Shown here one piece after another: positions 51,041 to 61,899 of a stretch of DNA of 64,000 bases. The stretch is from Lithospermum erythrorhizon (lineage: Eukaryota > Streptophyta > Magnoliopsida > Boraginales > Boraginaceae). Location of the stretch: positions 186,001 through 250,000 of the forward strand of contig JADFUC010002183.1 of assembly GCA_019722365.1 (NCBI GenBank), given 5' to 3'. Within the stretch, counting starts at the first letter, position 1; every line of letters begins with the position of its first letter. The translations under genes and the position numbers were made by a program. The notes below the pieces were generated by a model. That model was given only the letters and a program-made list of their open reading frames with translations, was not told the origin of the DNA and made no database searches.

Positions 51041-51449
51041 TGTAAACATAATACTATTATTTTAGGACATTTACACTCTAATTATATATGACAATACAAA
51101 GAACATACCTTGATCCATAGTTGAAGCTTGATGAAAATGAACGAATGATTCCTTTTCTACTCTCTCTTTAGATACTTTATGTTGTATTTTAGATGGTGTT
51201 TGCAAAAAATGCCGGCCCCACTTTATATAGTGTGTCTAGGACAATAAGGTCTAGGAGAACACTCATGACCTCCCTAATTACATTCTTAAATCAATCTTAA
51301 TGAGGGGAGATGAGAGGTTGAAATTTAAACCCACTAATTCAAATAACTTTAATATTTTAATAACCATCAGCTTAATCCCTTAATAAAATTAGACTTTACA
51401 TATTATATGGACCATAATATATTATTAAGAATAATATAATAATCTAACA
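51041..51449 (-). repeat. 5' LTR of copia 2
   Basis: 409 bp, TGTAAACATAATAC at the left and CTAACA at the right, directly followed by the TATAA target copy. No recognisable tRNA primer-binding site lies next to 51040 (ATTGCACGCGAG on the minus strand), which may be decayed. Confidence 0.92.
51221..51230 (-). promoter_or_regulatory. TATA box of the copia 2 LTR
   Basis: CTATATAAAG on the minus strand, present in both LTRs, sits about 220 bp from the LTR start, the usual place for the U3 promoter. Confidence 0.6.
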
Positions 51450-51454
51450 TATAA

Positions 51455-54217
51455 TTTTATTTTCAAAAGGTACTTCACTATCCAAACTATCTAGATTTTA
51501 TTTTTCTATTTTTAGGGAGAAACAACATAAGATAATCTCTCCAAGATTTAGCATATGTCACTAAATGCAACAAGCACATAATATTATTTTAAGTAAATGA
51601 GAAAGAATAATTCCTTTTGAGCTCACTATATGACTATCTCCCAGACTTGAAACAATCCCAGCCTCTAAAAATAGTTTTTGAAGAAAATATATAAGTGAAA
51701 AGTTTGTTATATTACACTCATTCATGTTTCAAGAAAGACCCGTCTTGATAAAGAACAAAAATATAAGTGCAAAACAATTTAAAAGAGATTACAAAATTGG
51801 TTAAGGATTCTTTGAAAATGGCAAGTGCGGGTGTAGTTTACTTTGTAAGGAGGAGAGGAACAAAAGAATGCATGGGAGGGGGTGAGAGGAGTGTTAGAAG
51901 GCATGATTGTACAAGAGATTGTTATCGTGATTTCGGATCGACTCGATGCTGAGAAGGATTAAGTATTGTGAAGAGGATGAGGGAAACTATTATGTGAGCT
52001 ACATAGGAGAATTTTTCGATGGGTGTCTTTGTTTTCTTGTATTCTTTGCATGTATAGTTGGAATAGAACCCGGGGTATGCCTCGTTAACTACTTTTATAG
52101 TTCTTTTCTGATAATACACTTTCTTTCTTAAAAAAATTAGATGTAATAAGATTCTCCCATTAATATTTAAATGTACAATGAATCTTCCCTGCTTATCTGA
52201 GAGAAACCCTTAATATTATAATTTTAGATGACTGATTAAATATTTGTTGGACCTCGATTCAAATTTTATTTCTGTGTTTATGAGTTTCTCGGCTTGGTTA
52301 TATTTTTATTTTATACGCATAGAATATCTATTATAGAATTTAGACAACTTTTCGTAAATTATGCCAATCTAAATTGTTTAAATTTAGAACATCATTGTCT
52401 CTTATTAAACAATAATTTACTCAAGTAAGGAAGTTACATCATTTGATTATTTACTCAAGTATAAATATGTAGTTAATCTTCAAAATTTTAGTTTAATAAT
52501 TTGTATTATTTGATGCGTTATTATAAATTATAAATACTAAATTTTAGTTTAATAATTTGTATTAATTACTTATTAAGTTAAATGACTTGACTTTGATGAA
52601 GGTCGATAAAAATAAAAATGAAATATAATATTTATATTTTAAAAGTACTATTTTATAATTTGGAATAAAAGATATAATAATGCATATATAGATATTTGAA
52701 TATAACTGTAAGAAGGAGATTCTTTAAGGATTCATATTATAAATTATATTGAGATGATGATTAAAGTCATTGAGTTATATGATAAATAATATCGGAGTAT
52801 ATAATTTTGTGTATCTTGTTGAACCATAAATAATTTTAAAATAGCAATAATAAGAATAAGAATAGAATAAAGCCATGATGTTTCATTAATTTTCAATTTC
52901 TTTCCGGAGTGTCATTAAATTATAATTACAATATTTGAATTAAAAAATACATATTGAATTTTTAAAATATTGATATACTTACGTAATTTACAAATCTCAA
53001 TCTTTTTTTGTTTGGGACATGTTTAATTAGTAGTGTTATTGAAATAATGAACTCATAGAAGATGAAAATTAATAATTTATGAATGTAGTATACATATAAC
53101 TTCTAAATATTTTGCTTCTTAAAAGCATAAAAAATGTTACAAATCTTGAAAAAAAATCTCAAATACTTGAGGGATCAAATATATAGAAAACACGTGATCT
53201 ATTAATACAAAAAGTCATAATACTTATTTTCACGATGGAATAACAAAATGTTAAGGAATATATATCTATAACTAAGATTTTGTGGCCAAGCCTCACAAAG
53301 GCATATTATTTACAAAAACAAACACAACATAAATTGTAGAATAATTTATTTAAAACCAGATTACAAGAAAAATTATATTGGTTGCAAATCATGATTAAAG
53401 CGATTAACGTCGAGACAAAACCATAACTTTTTGTAAAAGGTGCTCGAGGTTAGTCGGTAGGACAACGATGCCAAATATATAATAATTTTTGAAGGCAATA
53501 ACATTAAAAAGAGATCCATGAGGTCAATAATCATATCCATTACTCCTTTTCTTATAATGCATTATGCAAATAATTTTTCACAATTATGAAAATAATAAAT
53601 ATATATTTAATATTCTCGGAATAATCAATAATATCTAACACCATCAATGTATATCTATAACATACACATTGCAAAATTTAACTATTTCCCAAACAATAAT
53701 AATGTAGTTCTACCTCAAGAGGTTATCAATGATGAAGACTCAACCTTGTATTTTTTGACTAATCACCTCTGATACAACCCAAGCATGAAATCTTTAAAAG
53801 AGAATAAATCATCTACACAAAAATACTAAAATCTCTAACTCGAGCGATGTGGCCAAATTCTTATCCTTATTGCTCGAATAACACTATTCATATCTTCAAA
53901 ATTGATTCAATCAAACAATTCAATGCATTGTCAAAAGCTTGAATTTTATTTCTTTCAGGAGAATCTAATTTATTTTAATATGATAATACTACAACTATAA
54001 AGTAATCAACTTTAAGATATTTCTTAGTAACATTAAAAACCATATTATTATAATTTCATAACAACTTTAACAAAAATAATATTTATAAGCTCGTAAAGAA
54101 AAAACATATAAACCAACAAAATATTATGACCAATAAGCCTCGCGCGTATTAAATTCTTAATAGTATCCAAATAACACAAGAAGAGAAGGAAAGATGAGGC
54201 TTGATAGGAAGCTTAAC
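51455..54217. other. Rest of the coiled-coil gene's last intron
   Basis: AT-rich sequence with no recognisable gene. Small open frames near 51770-52130 lack a family signature. It is read as intron because coiled-coil exons resume at 54218 with a good donor (AAAG|GTTAAG). Confidence 0.5.
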
Positions 54218-57200
54218 CTTTTCTTTCAGTTTAGCATCAGACATTTGCAATTTCTGCTCGAGCTCTTGGATTTGTTTTTCTGAAAGTGTTACTTGTTTGC
54301 TCTTTGCTTCAAGATCTTCATTCGAATGTTTCATTGCAGCTTCATGATTCACCACTTTCTTAGAGCCATCATCAGTCTATATCCGAAAGAGAAACTATTA
54401 TCAAGAATGGAAAAACACTTAGGATACTGGAAAACATTTTTAGATACAACCTTTATATGGCACCAAAATGAACAGTTAAATTACCTCTTTCTGTACTTGA
54501 GCTTCAGCAGTTGCTAAAAGTTCTTCAAGCTCCTTAATGCGGTTTTGCAAAACCGATGCTTGATGATTCTCAGTCTTGAGAACTTCAATTTCAGCTTTCA
54601 AACTTTCTTCATTAGTTTTGTGTGTTTTGAGTTCTTCTTCAAGATGTAGTATCACCTTTTCGAGCTCATTTCAGGCATTTTGATTCGTTTCACTAAGCAG
54701 ATTGTTTTCTTCCATTACACAGAAGATACCTGTTTGAGAAGCAAATGATATAGAAGTGAATTTAAACTCTACAGTCATTTGACTGCATTATTGCCACTTG
54801 AGTTCGGAGATCATTTACCTTAGACTGATGGGTATCAAGTTCATGAGTGAGCTTCAAATTTGCCTCAATCAATCCTTTTTTCTCATTTTCGATTGCATCA
54901 GATTTTGATTTTAATTCTTCAAGACAGCTCTCAAGATCCTTTACTTTCATGAGAGTTTGTTCAACTCCAGTTGCTTCATGAACCTGCGCTTTGTATGTTT
55001 CCACCTCAACTTCAAGAGCACTTAATTTATCATTCAAACTCTTGGATTCTGAATCTCTTTGGGTTAGCTCCAAGATAGCTTCATGCAACTTTTTTTCAGC
55101 TTCTGAAATGCGGCCCTCTGCTGCCAAATGAAGTTCTGAAGCTCTTTTGAGCTGCTCCGTTAGTTCACTGTTGGTGATTGTATGAGAAGTAACTTGTTGG
55201 AAAGATGTTTCCCTTTCAACATTAACTGTGGTGAGCTGACCTTCAATTTCATTGAGCTTACTCTCGAGTTGCGTGTTTGTCTCCGCCAACATTTGATTTT
55301 CTGCTAATGTCTGAGCAGCTTTAGTTTCTGCTTCAATTATCTTTCTACTAGTATCCTTATTGGCACTCTCTGAAGATGATAATTTAACAAAGAGTTGCTC
55401 CAGTTCTTCCTTCACTGCAGCAGAGTTTTGATCGACAGAAGACAGAAGCCATATGTTCCTCATAAGATTTCACTTGATCCTCAAGTGACTTAATTTTCTC
55501 ACTTAGATGTTTCACCTCGGAATCTTTGCTAGTGAGCTTTGCAACTGTTTCTTGGAGTTTCAGCTCTTCATCCTTGTTTGCGGACTCATGTAATGATTCA
55601 AGTTTGTACTTCTCACTGTAAGCTTGCTCCAATAGTTTTCCTTGTTGCTCTAGTTTTTCTTCAGCAGACTTCAGCTTCTCTGAGACCTTACTCTCCCTCT
55701 TGGAGTTATCATTAAGATCATTCTCAATGCTTTCCAACCTCTTCTGAGTTTCACTTAGTTCATCCCTTAATACCTCAAGAAGGTTTTCGCATTCAGCAAG
55801 TTTTTCAGTTGAACTTTTAAATGAAACTTCTAAGTTTCTCTTCTCTTCTGTGATTAGTTTCAAAGTTTCAGACAGCTCATTTTCCTTTTCACTAGAAACT
55901 TGTAAGGCAACCTGAAGGCTCGATGCTTTTAGTTGGAATGCCTCAAGTTCTGATTGAAGTTCAGTAACCTTTTCTAAATGCTTCTTTGACTCCGAATCTG
56001 CATCACCACATTTCTTCTCTAATGCATTTATTTGCTCTTCAAGCACTTGACTCCTATGTTTCTCTGTTCCAAGATCACGGCTGCGCTGATGGGTTGTATT
56101 TGCCCGGACTTCATGTTCATTGCACTTCTCCATGATACTCTTCAGCTCCAACTCTACTTCTGTGTTGTGTGCAGTGGAGAGACCAAAGTCTGATTCCAGT
56201 CGAGGAATATTGTCCCGGTATTCTTGCGTTTGAACGTTTAGTTGTTTCTTTTCTTCTTCAACCTTGCCAAGGGAAGCATTCAGTTCAGATACTTTCTCCA
56301 CATACTCTGCCAATTCCCTCTGAGCCTCACTGCTTTTATGCTCAACAAGATTCAGCTGTTGCTCTAGCTCAACAACTTTTTGTTCAGCTGCAATACGACG
56401 TGATTCATGTTCTCTCAGTTGCGATTTTGCTTCTTCTGCTGCTGAATTGGATGCTTGAAGCAAATCTTCGAGCTCAGCAGTCTTTAGGATGGCAGTTGTT
56501 AATGCAGTTCCAGACTCTTGGTGAAGATGTTCTAGAGCCTGCATTTTCTTTTCTAGCTCTTTATTATTTTCTAGAGCTTGGGAATGAAGAGAGTCTGTTT
56601 TTACAAAAGTTCTCATCTGATATCTGCAATTTGGCCTCCAGCTCAGTGCACAACTCTTTCATATGAGCAGAATTGTTGCTCGAATCAGCCACACAGCATC
56701 AAGAGATTCTTTCTCCTGGAGGGCTTTTTCCAGTTTTTCTTGCAAAGTTGAAAGCTGTTCTTCTTGACTTTTGAAGCGAGCTTTAAACTGCTCCTTCTCT
56801 GTCACTTCCCGTCAAGCTTTGTACGATCTCCTCCTCCAACTCCGACAGTTTTACTTGAAGTTCCTCTTTAGTTGATGAAAGCAGTTTCTCCAGCGCTGAA
56901 ATATCTTCTTTGACCCGAGTCTCGGCAGCCTTTCTCAGTTCCAGCTCGTGTGTTAATTCATCTACGAGAGCTTCCTTGGAAGTGTGCTGCAGCTCAATTT
57001 CTTGCAGTTGTGACTTGGTAAGATCCAGTTCTCCTTTAACTGCTGAAAGCTCAGAGGTGGTGTCCTTAAGAACCTCCTCCAGCTTCTCATGCTTGATCTT
57101 CGAATGAGCCTTTCATTTCTTCTTGAATTGAAGCCATCTGTGCCTCCATTTCTTTAGCACTTTCTCTCTACTCGCGGATGAGTTGCTTGAGCTGCGTTCA

Positions 57201-57325
57201 ACAACAGATGTAGGAACATCTTTGGCACCAATCAATTCCTTCTCTACCTTGATGAATTCTCCATCCTGACAGTTTCCTCCTCATCTTTCTTCACTTCTAC
57301 TTCCTTTGAATTCTCCTCTGTATCC

Positions 57326-58734
57326 TGCATTATTTGAAACAGTAATAAGTGAAATATGTACAAACACAATCAAAACTGCAGTAACTATGAATTGGAAGTC
57401 CAAGCATCAATCTTCATGAAGACTTTTCAACATGAAATGTACTGTAATTCAATAATATATATATAGAAATTTAAAGCAGCCAATGTTTTCATAATAACTT
57501 TTCCGTCACCCAACTTCAAATTGATGGCAAAAATTAGTCCCGGCGTTATTTTCCGTTAAAGCGTACATTTCCGTTGCTTTGCCCGTCACGTGACTACGTT
57601 TAGGGTTAATTTGGTCATTTCATATCGTATTAAAATATATAACAATTTCCAGTAAACATATAAATTCTGCCCCAGGCGTTTAAATTCGAGCAATTTGAAG
57701 ATCGTAAATGAATTATGGTTAGTAACAAACTACATGCCGTATACTTCAAGAATTCTAATTAAAAATTAAGATATATAATTGGAGTGGCTTAGCTACCACA
57801 GACATTTAGATAGCTAACATCGATTTCTGATGTAAGCATGTAGGTAAATGAAGCCTCTCGATATTACTTGACAGTGCGAGAGGCTAGCGCTCAAATCAAA
57901 GAGAACAGGTGGCTTCACGATTACATGATTTCCTGATGTAAAAAGCATGTAGGTCGTGAAATTTATTGCTTAGAAAATTAAGTTTCTTAGCCCGCTCTCT
58001 TGAAAGCTTGTCGATTTATGACCACTTTTGATTTATGGATTACTTGTCCAAAACTCGTATGTGTAGACCACAATTATAAATCAAATCATAGACAAGCAAT
58101 TTCTCACAAATTCGATTCGCGTAGTGCCTTACTCTTTTGAGTACTGCCTTTAACGATTGGCCAACATTCTTAACAATACGGTATTAAAGTTAAAGATTGA
58201 GGTTTAAATACCAGTATGAAGGATCTTACGCTACTGGGTATAAGAAATAAATAAACCCCGTCGCCGATCTTGGAACCCAAATTCTTTGAGTCATGCTTCG
58301 GTGTTCGACGAAATCTGCAGAAGGCGTTGTATATGTTGGGTGAGGCGTTATACGTTTTACGATGAAAACTAAATAACACAAGCATCAGTCGCGTGGCAGT
58401 AACAGTTTAACAGGAAAAGTGCGTGGGATATTACCATGTGGTTGGGTGATGAAGTCGTTATGAAAGTTGGAGTGATAAATGAATCCGGATGAAGTTGAGT
58501 GATAGTTCTTGGCCTTTGAAGTACGTATATATATGTATTCGCATACAAAGTAAACATAAGTGATGGATTGACAAGTTCTACATCAACGTCAAGCGTATTC
58601 CGATATGCGAAGAACAACGCAAGCGAGGATAGGGGAGGATAACATGCGATGTCGTAGTCTTTACGCGTTTCCGAATTCAGTGACCCGTTAGTAATGAGGA
58701 TTGGTCTGAATTCAGGAGCATATAGTTGGTTACC
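57326..58734. other. First intron of the coiled-coil gene
   Basis: Non-coding sequence between exon 1 and the first coiled-coil exon, with an acceptor AATGCAG just above 57325. A GC-richer part at 58130-58700 has an apparent open frame continuing from exon 1, but its composition and content do not resemble the family, so it is taken as intron or inserted sequence. Confidence 0.45.
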
Positions 58735-58821
58735 TTGACTAAAATGAACTTTGCTCTGAGTGTCCTCAACAACCTTTGTTACTGGTACTTCTTGACTAGG
58801 GGCTATGGTCTCTTCTTCCAT

Positions 58822-60541
58822 TGGTATAATCTTTTTTATTCAACTCTGCAAATGAAATTTATATTCTTGCACATGACGACCATGGAACATGCTAAAACTA
58901 ATGTCTAAGATCATAACATTTGATCAATCCAAAAATAATTACTTACACCCCTAATCAGACAAATATTGTATGTACATATTAAAGTTGTGAATTAATTTAA
59001 AGAAATGGATTCAAACCCGGATCTTCATTTCGATCAAAAGTGATTTTGACAAGGCGTCATTTTTGACAAATTTAAATCCGAAATTTCATTTTCGACAAAT
59101 TTCGACCTGGAACGTTATTTTTGTCAAATTTCAAAACCGGACGAAAATGTGATATCGGGTCGAAACAGGCCAACAATATGGTCACGGGTCGAAATGGGGT
59201 GAAAATATGATATGGGGTCGAAATGGGGTAAAAAATATGGTTATTCGAGCAGGGGTGAAAAATGGGCAGGGTCAAGCAGGATGAAAATATGGTCGAATTC
59301 GAATCGGGTGAATATATAGTCAGGGCGAAAATATGATATCGAATTGAAAGCAGGTAAAATATGATCTCGGGTCGAAATGGGGTAAAAATATGGTCGCGGG
59401 TGAAGCGGATGAAAATTTGATCCCCGGTCAAACTTTATTATTCAGGATAAAAATATAATTAGGATCGCAGAAAATATTGACTAAGGTAGAAAATTGCGAA
59501 AATATGATATCAAGAAAGGCGGATGGATTTAAAATCACATGTGTTTGGGAGTGATTTTGAATCCTTTTGTTTTGTTAAGAGAGTAATCTATTAAATATGT
59601 GGATTTAAAATTGTGATTTGTAAGTATCCAAACAACGCCTATATTTGAACTATAGTTAAAATTCGGTTCCCTAAATACTACCGATCCATCTGACCCGTAT
59701 ATAAACAAATTAGTAGAGTCAAGGCAAGCTTTAACAAGGTGTGGCGTCTTGGCAATGCAGGCGAGGGTCAGGTAAATTCTCTGTGAAAGGAAATGATTAG
59801 AGGAGGTTTTCGCCATTGTTTGAAGTTAACCCCGTCTTGATTCTTTCATGAGTTTATGATTATATTGTTGAATTGATGATCTTAATCGTTTGATATCTGA
59901 TAAAAAAAAAATTAAAATTAAAAAATAATAATAATAATAAGTTTAAAAAAAAAAATTAGTAGAGTTACTTAAAGTCGGGTTTTTGAGGCATGTCTCGTTA
60001 AGAGTCAGTCTAGCTAGTCTAGTAGCATGTCCACTGGGGACGGACCGTATATAAATGTAAGATTGAGTATTTCGTTCCTTCATGCATATTTGAAAGGTTC
60101 ATTATTCGATCGCATGCTCTGAAATTTATCACGTGTTTCAAAATTGTTCTATTTGATCATTCCGTCAACTTTTTCGTTGGTTCACAAACCTCGAATATTT
60201 TGGTACTTTTACATCAAATATTTAAAACAAAAAATAATAAAACATCAAATAACGCCTTCTAGACGCATATATTTCCATGCATTGGAACTAAACATGTAAA
60301 ATTAGCGTCCGATTTTTTAGTACAAAAAAAAATCGTCGATACCTAATCTTATATTAAAATGAGGATGGATGTATGTTTTAAATGCGTGAAATAGGTAAGA
60401 TAACCCTCATCTCCACTGACTGAGGATTAAAAGGCAAAGATAAGAGAGAGATTCAAAAGGGTTCCTGCAAACCACCCAAATTCGTCATCATCAAGATCCA
60501 TCCATCATCATTTTGTGTGGAGGAAATTGAAGTCTTCAGCA
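58822..60541. other. Divergent intergenic region with a minisatellite
   Basis: Separates the minus-strand coiled-coil gene from the plus-strand small membrane-protein gene, so it should carry both promoters. It includes the minisatellite at 59130-59450. No coding region is supported. Confidence 0.5.
59130..59450. repeat. Minisatellite with GAAAATATGGTC and GGGTCGAAATGGGG
   Basis: About ten irregular units of roughly 25-35 bp built from AAAATATGATAT/GGTC plus GGGTCGAAATGGGGT. The units differ by substitutions and length. The surrounding sequence shows fading copies at 59040 and 59480. Confidence 0.85.
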
Positions 60542-60972
60542 ATGGATGGAGTTCTTCAGCAAATGGCACTTCCTATATTGGGTGTTATTGCTGCTGCTGG
60601 TGTTACTTTCTATGCAGTCAGCTTTGCTGAACTTCGAGAGGTATATACTCCTTATCTCTCCACTGTCTCAATTATCTTGTCCATCTTTCCCTTATGTCTT
60701 TTTTAAAAAAAAAAAAAATGGGTATTTTGTCTTTGCAAGGGTTCGAACCTGGACCTTGTTATTGCGAATAATATTATGTGGCCAATAGGCATTCTCTCTT
60801 TATTTTTCTTTTTAGTAAGTACACAATAATTTTGGTTTCTTGATTTTATGTGCAGAAATCTTTTAAAGATTTAGATGAAGCAGACGAGTTTGGTGGTGAA
60901 GGATTCAAATCATCTCTTAGCTCTAGAGATAGGAGGGCTCGTAGAAAGGCTGAAAAACAAAGCAAGTCCTGA
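60542..60972 (+). CDS. Small single-pass membrane protein (71 aa)
   Basis: Two exons, 60542-60640 and 60856-60972, joined in phase 0 at CGAGAG|GTATAT and TGTGCAG|AAATC. Residues 8-28 (MALPILGVIAAAGVTFYAVSF) form one membrane helix, directly followed by the acidic SFKDLDEADEFGGEGF and a basic C-terminus RDRRARRKAEKQSKS. It resembles a conserved but unnamed plant protein family of this size; I know no function for it. The ATG at 60542 is the first in frame; the upstream in-frame GTG is not used. The 215-bp intron contains an A run and a GGGTTCGAACC word, perhaps a SINE remnant. Likely intact and expressed. Confidence 0.8.
60707..60800. mobile_element. Possible SINE remnant in a small intron
   Basis: A run of A at 60705-60718 is followed by GGGTTCGAACCTGG, which contains the palindromic B box GGTTCGAACC, then CCAATAGGC. 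Its length and tail suggest a SINE fragment, but there is no target duplication and no clear A box. Confidence 0.35.
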
Positions 60973-61899
60973 GTTCCATTTCCCCCTTTCAATTTGCCTT
61001 ATGCTCTCATCAAATGTATAATGTATTATATGTCATACTGAAGTAGACAACTAGACATGATAATGAAGACGAGATAAAACGCTTACTTTATTACAAATTT
61101 CAAATGTATTTGTATTCATGATTGAAATGTATTTGTAATCGTGGTTGGAGTTACACGCAAAGATAAAGTTAGAAATTAAGTAATTCGAAAGAAAACACAG
61201 GTTGTTCCAGTTGAGGGAGAATCGTATGATAGTCACAAATAAAGGTAAAGTAAAGGTAGACCAAAGAAGAAGCGTAAGGACTATACCAAAATACCTAGAA
61301 TTCATATGTTTGACATAAGGGACTTACCAAAATAACATATTGGATTGACATATAATAGTATTATTAAACTTATGAATGCACCCAACCCCCCAACTGGAAT
61401 TGCCAACCATGCATTTGGTCCACTAACAGTATGGATTTTTCATGTCTAATCTGGATTTAATTTAGGGACTCAAAGCGGAACTATTGCATTTCGTCCACAA
61501 CCAATTTGAAAGGAATGATAACAATAATACAGTGTTTCGTAGAAAACTAAACGTGGGATGAAACATCTAAAGGAGTGAGGGCTGAGATTATTCCTTGCAG
61601 TATATTTACTTCCATGCTAGTTAACCAATCTAACTTCTACATAAAAAGGAAGTCGCGAGAGAAATAAAGCCACTAGGGGGTTCTCACCTCGAATCTCTCT
61701 ATTCAGACCTGCCATAAATATTGAACCAAGAAGAAACCACTGGAACCTTGCACTCAACCCCTGTTGACTCGACAGTCGTCACAAGGTCCACTAAAGTTAG
61801 AAGCGTCCCATTCAGAGGTCAAATTCAAGGATGATGATAATACCACCCCAAGAAGATACAACAGTCAGCTACAGACTCCACCTAAGAGCTGATTGTTAA
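60973..61899. other. Convergent intergenic region
   Basis: Lies between the stop codons of the plus-strand small gene and the minus-strand acyltransferase gene. It should hold both 3' UTRs. No other gene or repeat is seen. Confidence 0.55.

Larger units (their letters stand above)
41173..51449 (-). mobile_element. Ty1/copia retrotransposon 2 inside the coiled-coil gene's last intron
   Basis: Two LTRs (41173-41594 and 51041-51449) with TG...CA ends (TGTAAA...CTAACA) enclose gag-pol remains on the minus strand. The flanking 5-mers are both TATAA (41168-41172 and 51450-51454), a perfect target duplication, so the borders are exact. The purine tract AAGTAGGAGAT next to the 41594 end shows that the left LTR is the 3' one. 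A further LTR-like block (43682 to about 47345) interrupts the pol region. The element has the same orientation as the host gene. Confidence 0.93.
40159..58821 (-). pseudogene. Tail-anchored coiled-coil protein (At1g05320-like), broken
   Basis: Intact relatives are coiled-coil proteins of about 1000-1300 residues, often named myosin-like or COP1-interactive-like, with a C-terminal membrane anchor; their function is poorly known. Exon 1 ends near 58735 and starts MEEETIAPSQEVPVTKVVED. Coiled coil follows in 57325-54762, 54731-54485 and 54376-54218. The last exon (40401-40159) encodes KRKTKKTSEALPSQTSSSS and the anchor SPLMTLKLTLGVALISV. The last intron is 13.8 kb and holds copia 2. Lesions: frameshifts near 57268, 57103, 56812, 56685 and 56600, a large coding loss near 57170, a 7-nt duplication at 55434-55447, a 2-nt one near 54718, TGA at 54671-54673, a 22-nt insertion near 40350 and a 2-nt one near 40180. 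Pseudogene or faulty consensus; the family call is good. Confidence 0.78.

Noticed and set aside
51767..52131. Small plus-strand frames as a peptide gene
   Set aside because: No domain, no splice or promoter support; they lie within the long intron of the coiled-coil gene.
56169..56666. 165-codon plus-strand frame
   Set aside because: Lies antisense to the well-recognised coiled-coil exon and has no recognisable domain.
58369..58735. Extension of coiled-coil exon 1 to a 150-codon frame
   Set aside because: After about residue 30 the sequence loses all resemblance to the family, and a usable donor (CAAG|GTAACC) occurs near 58735.
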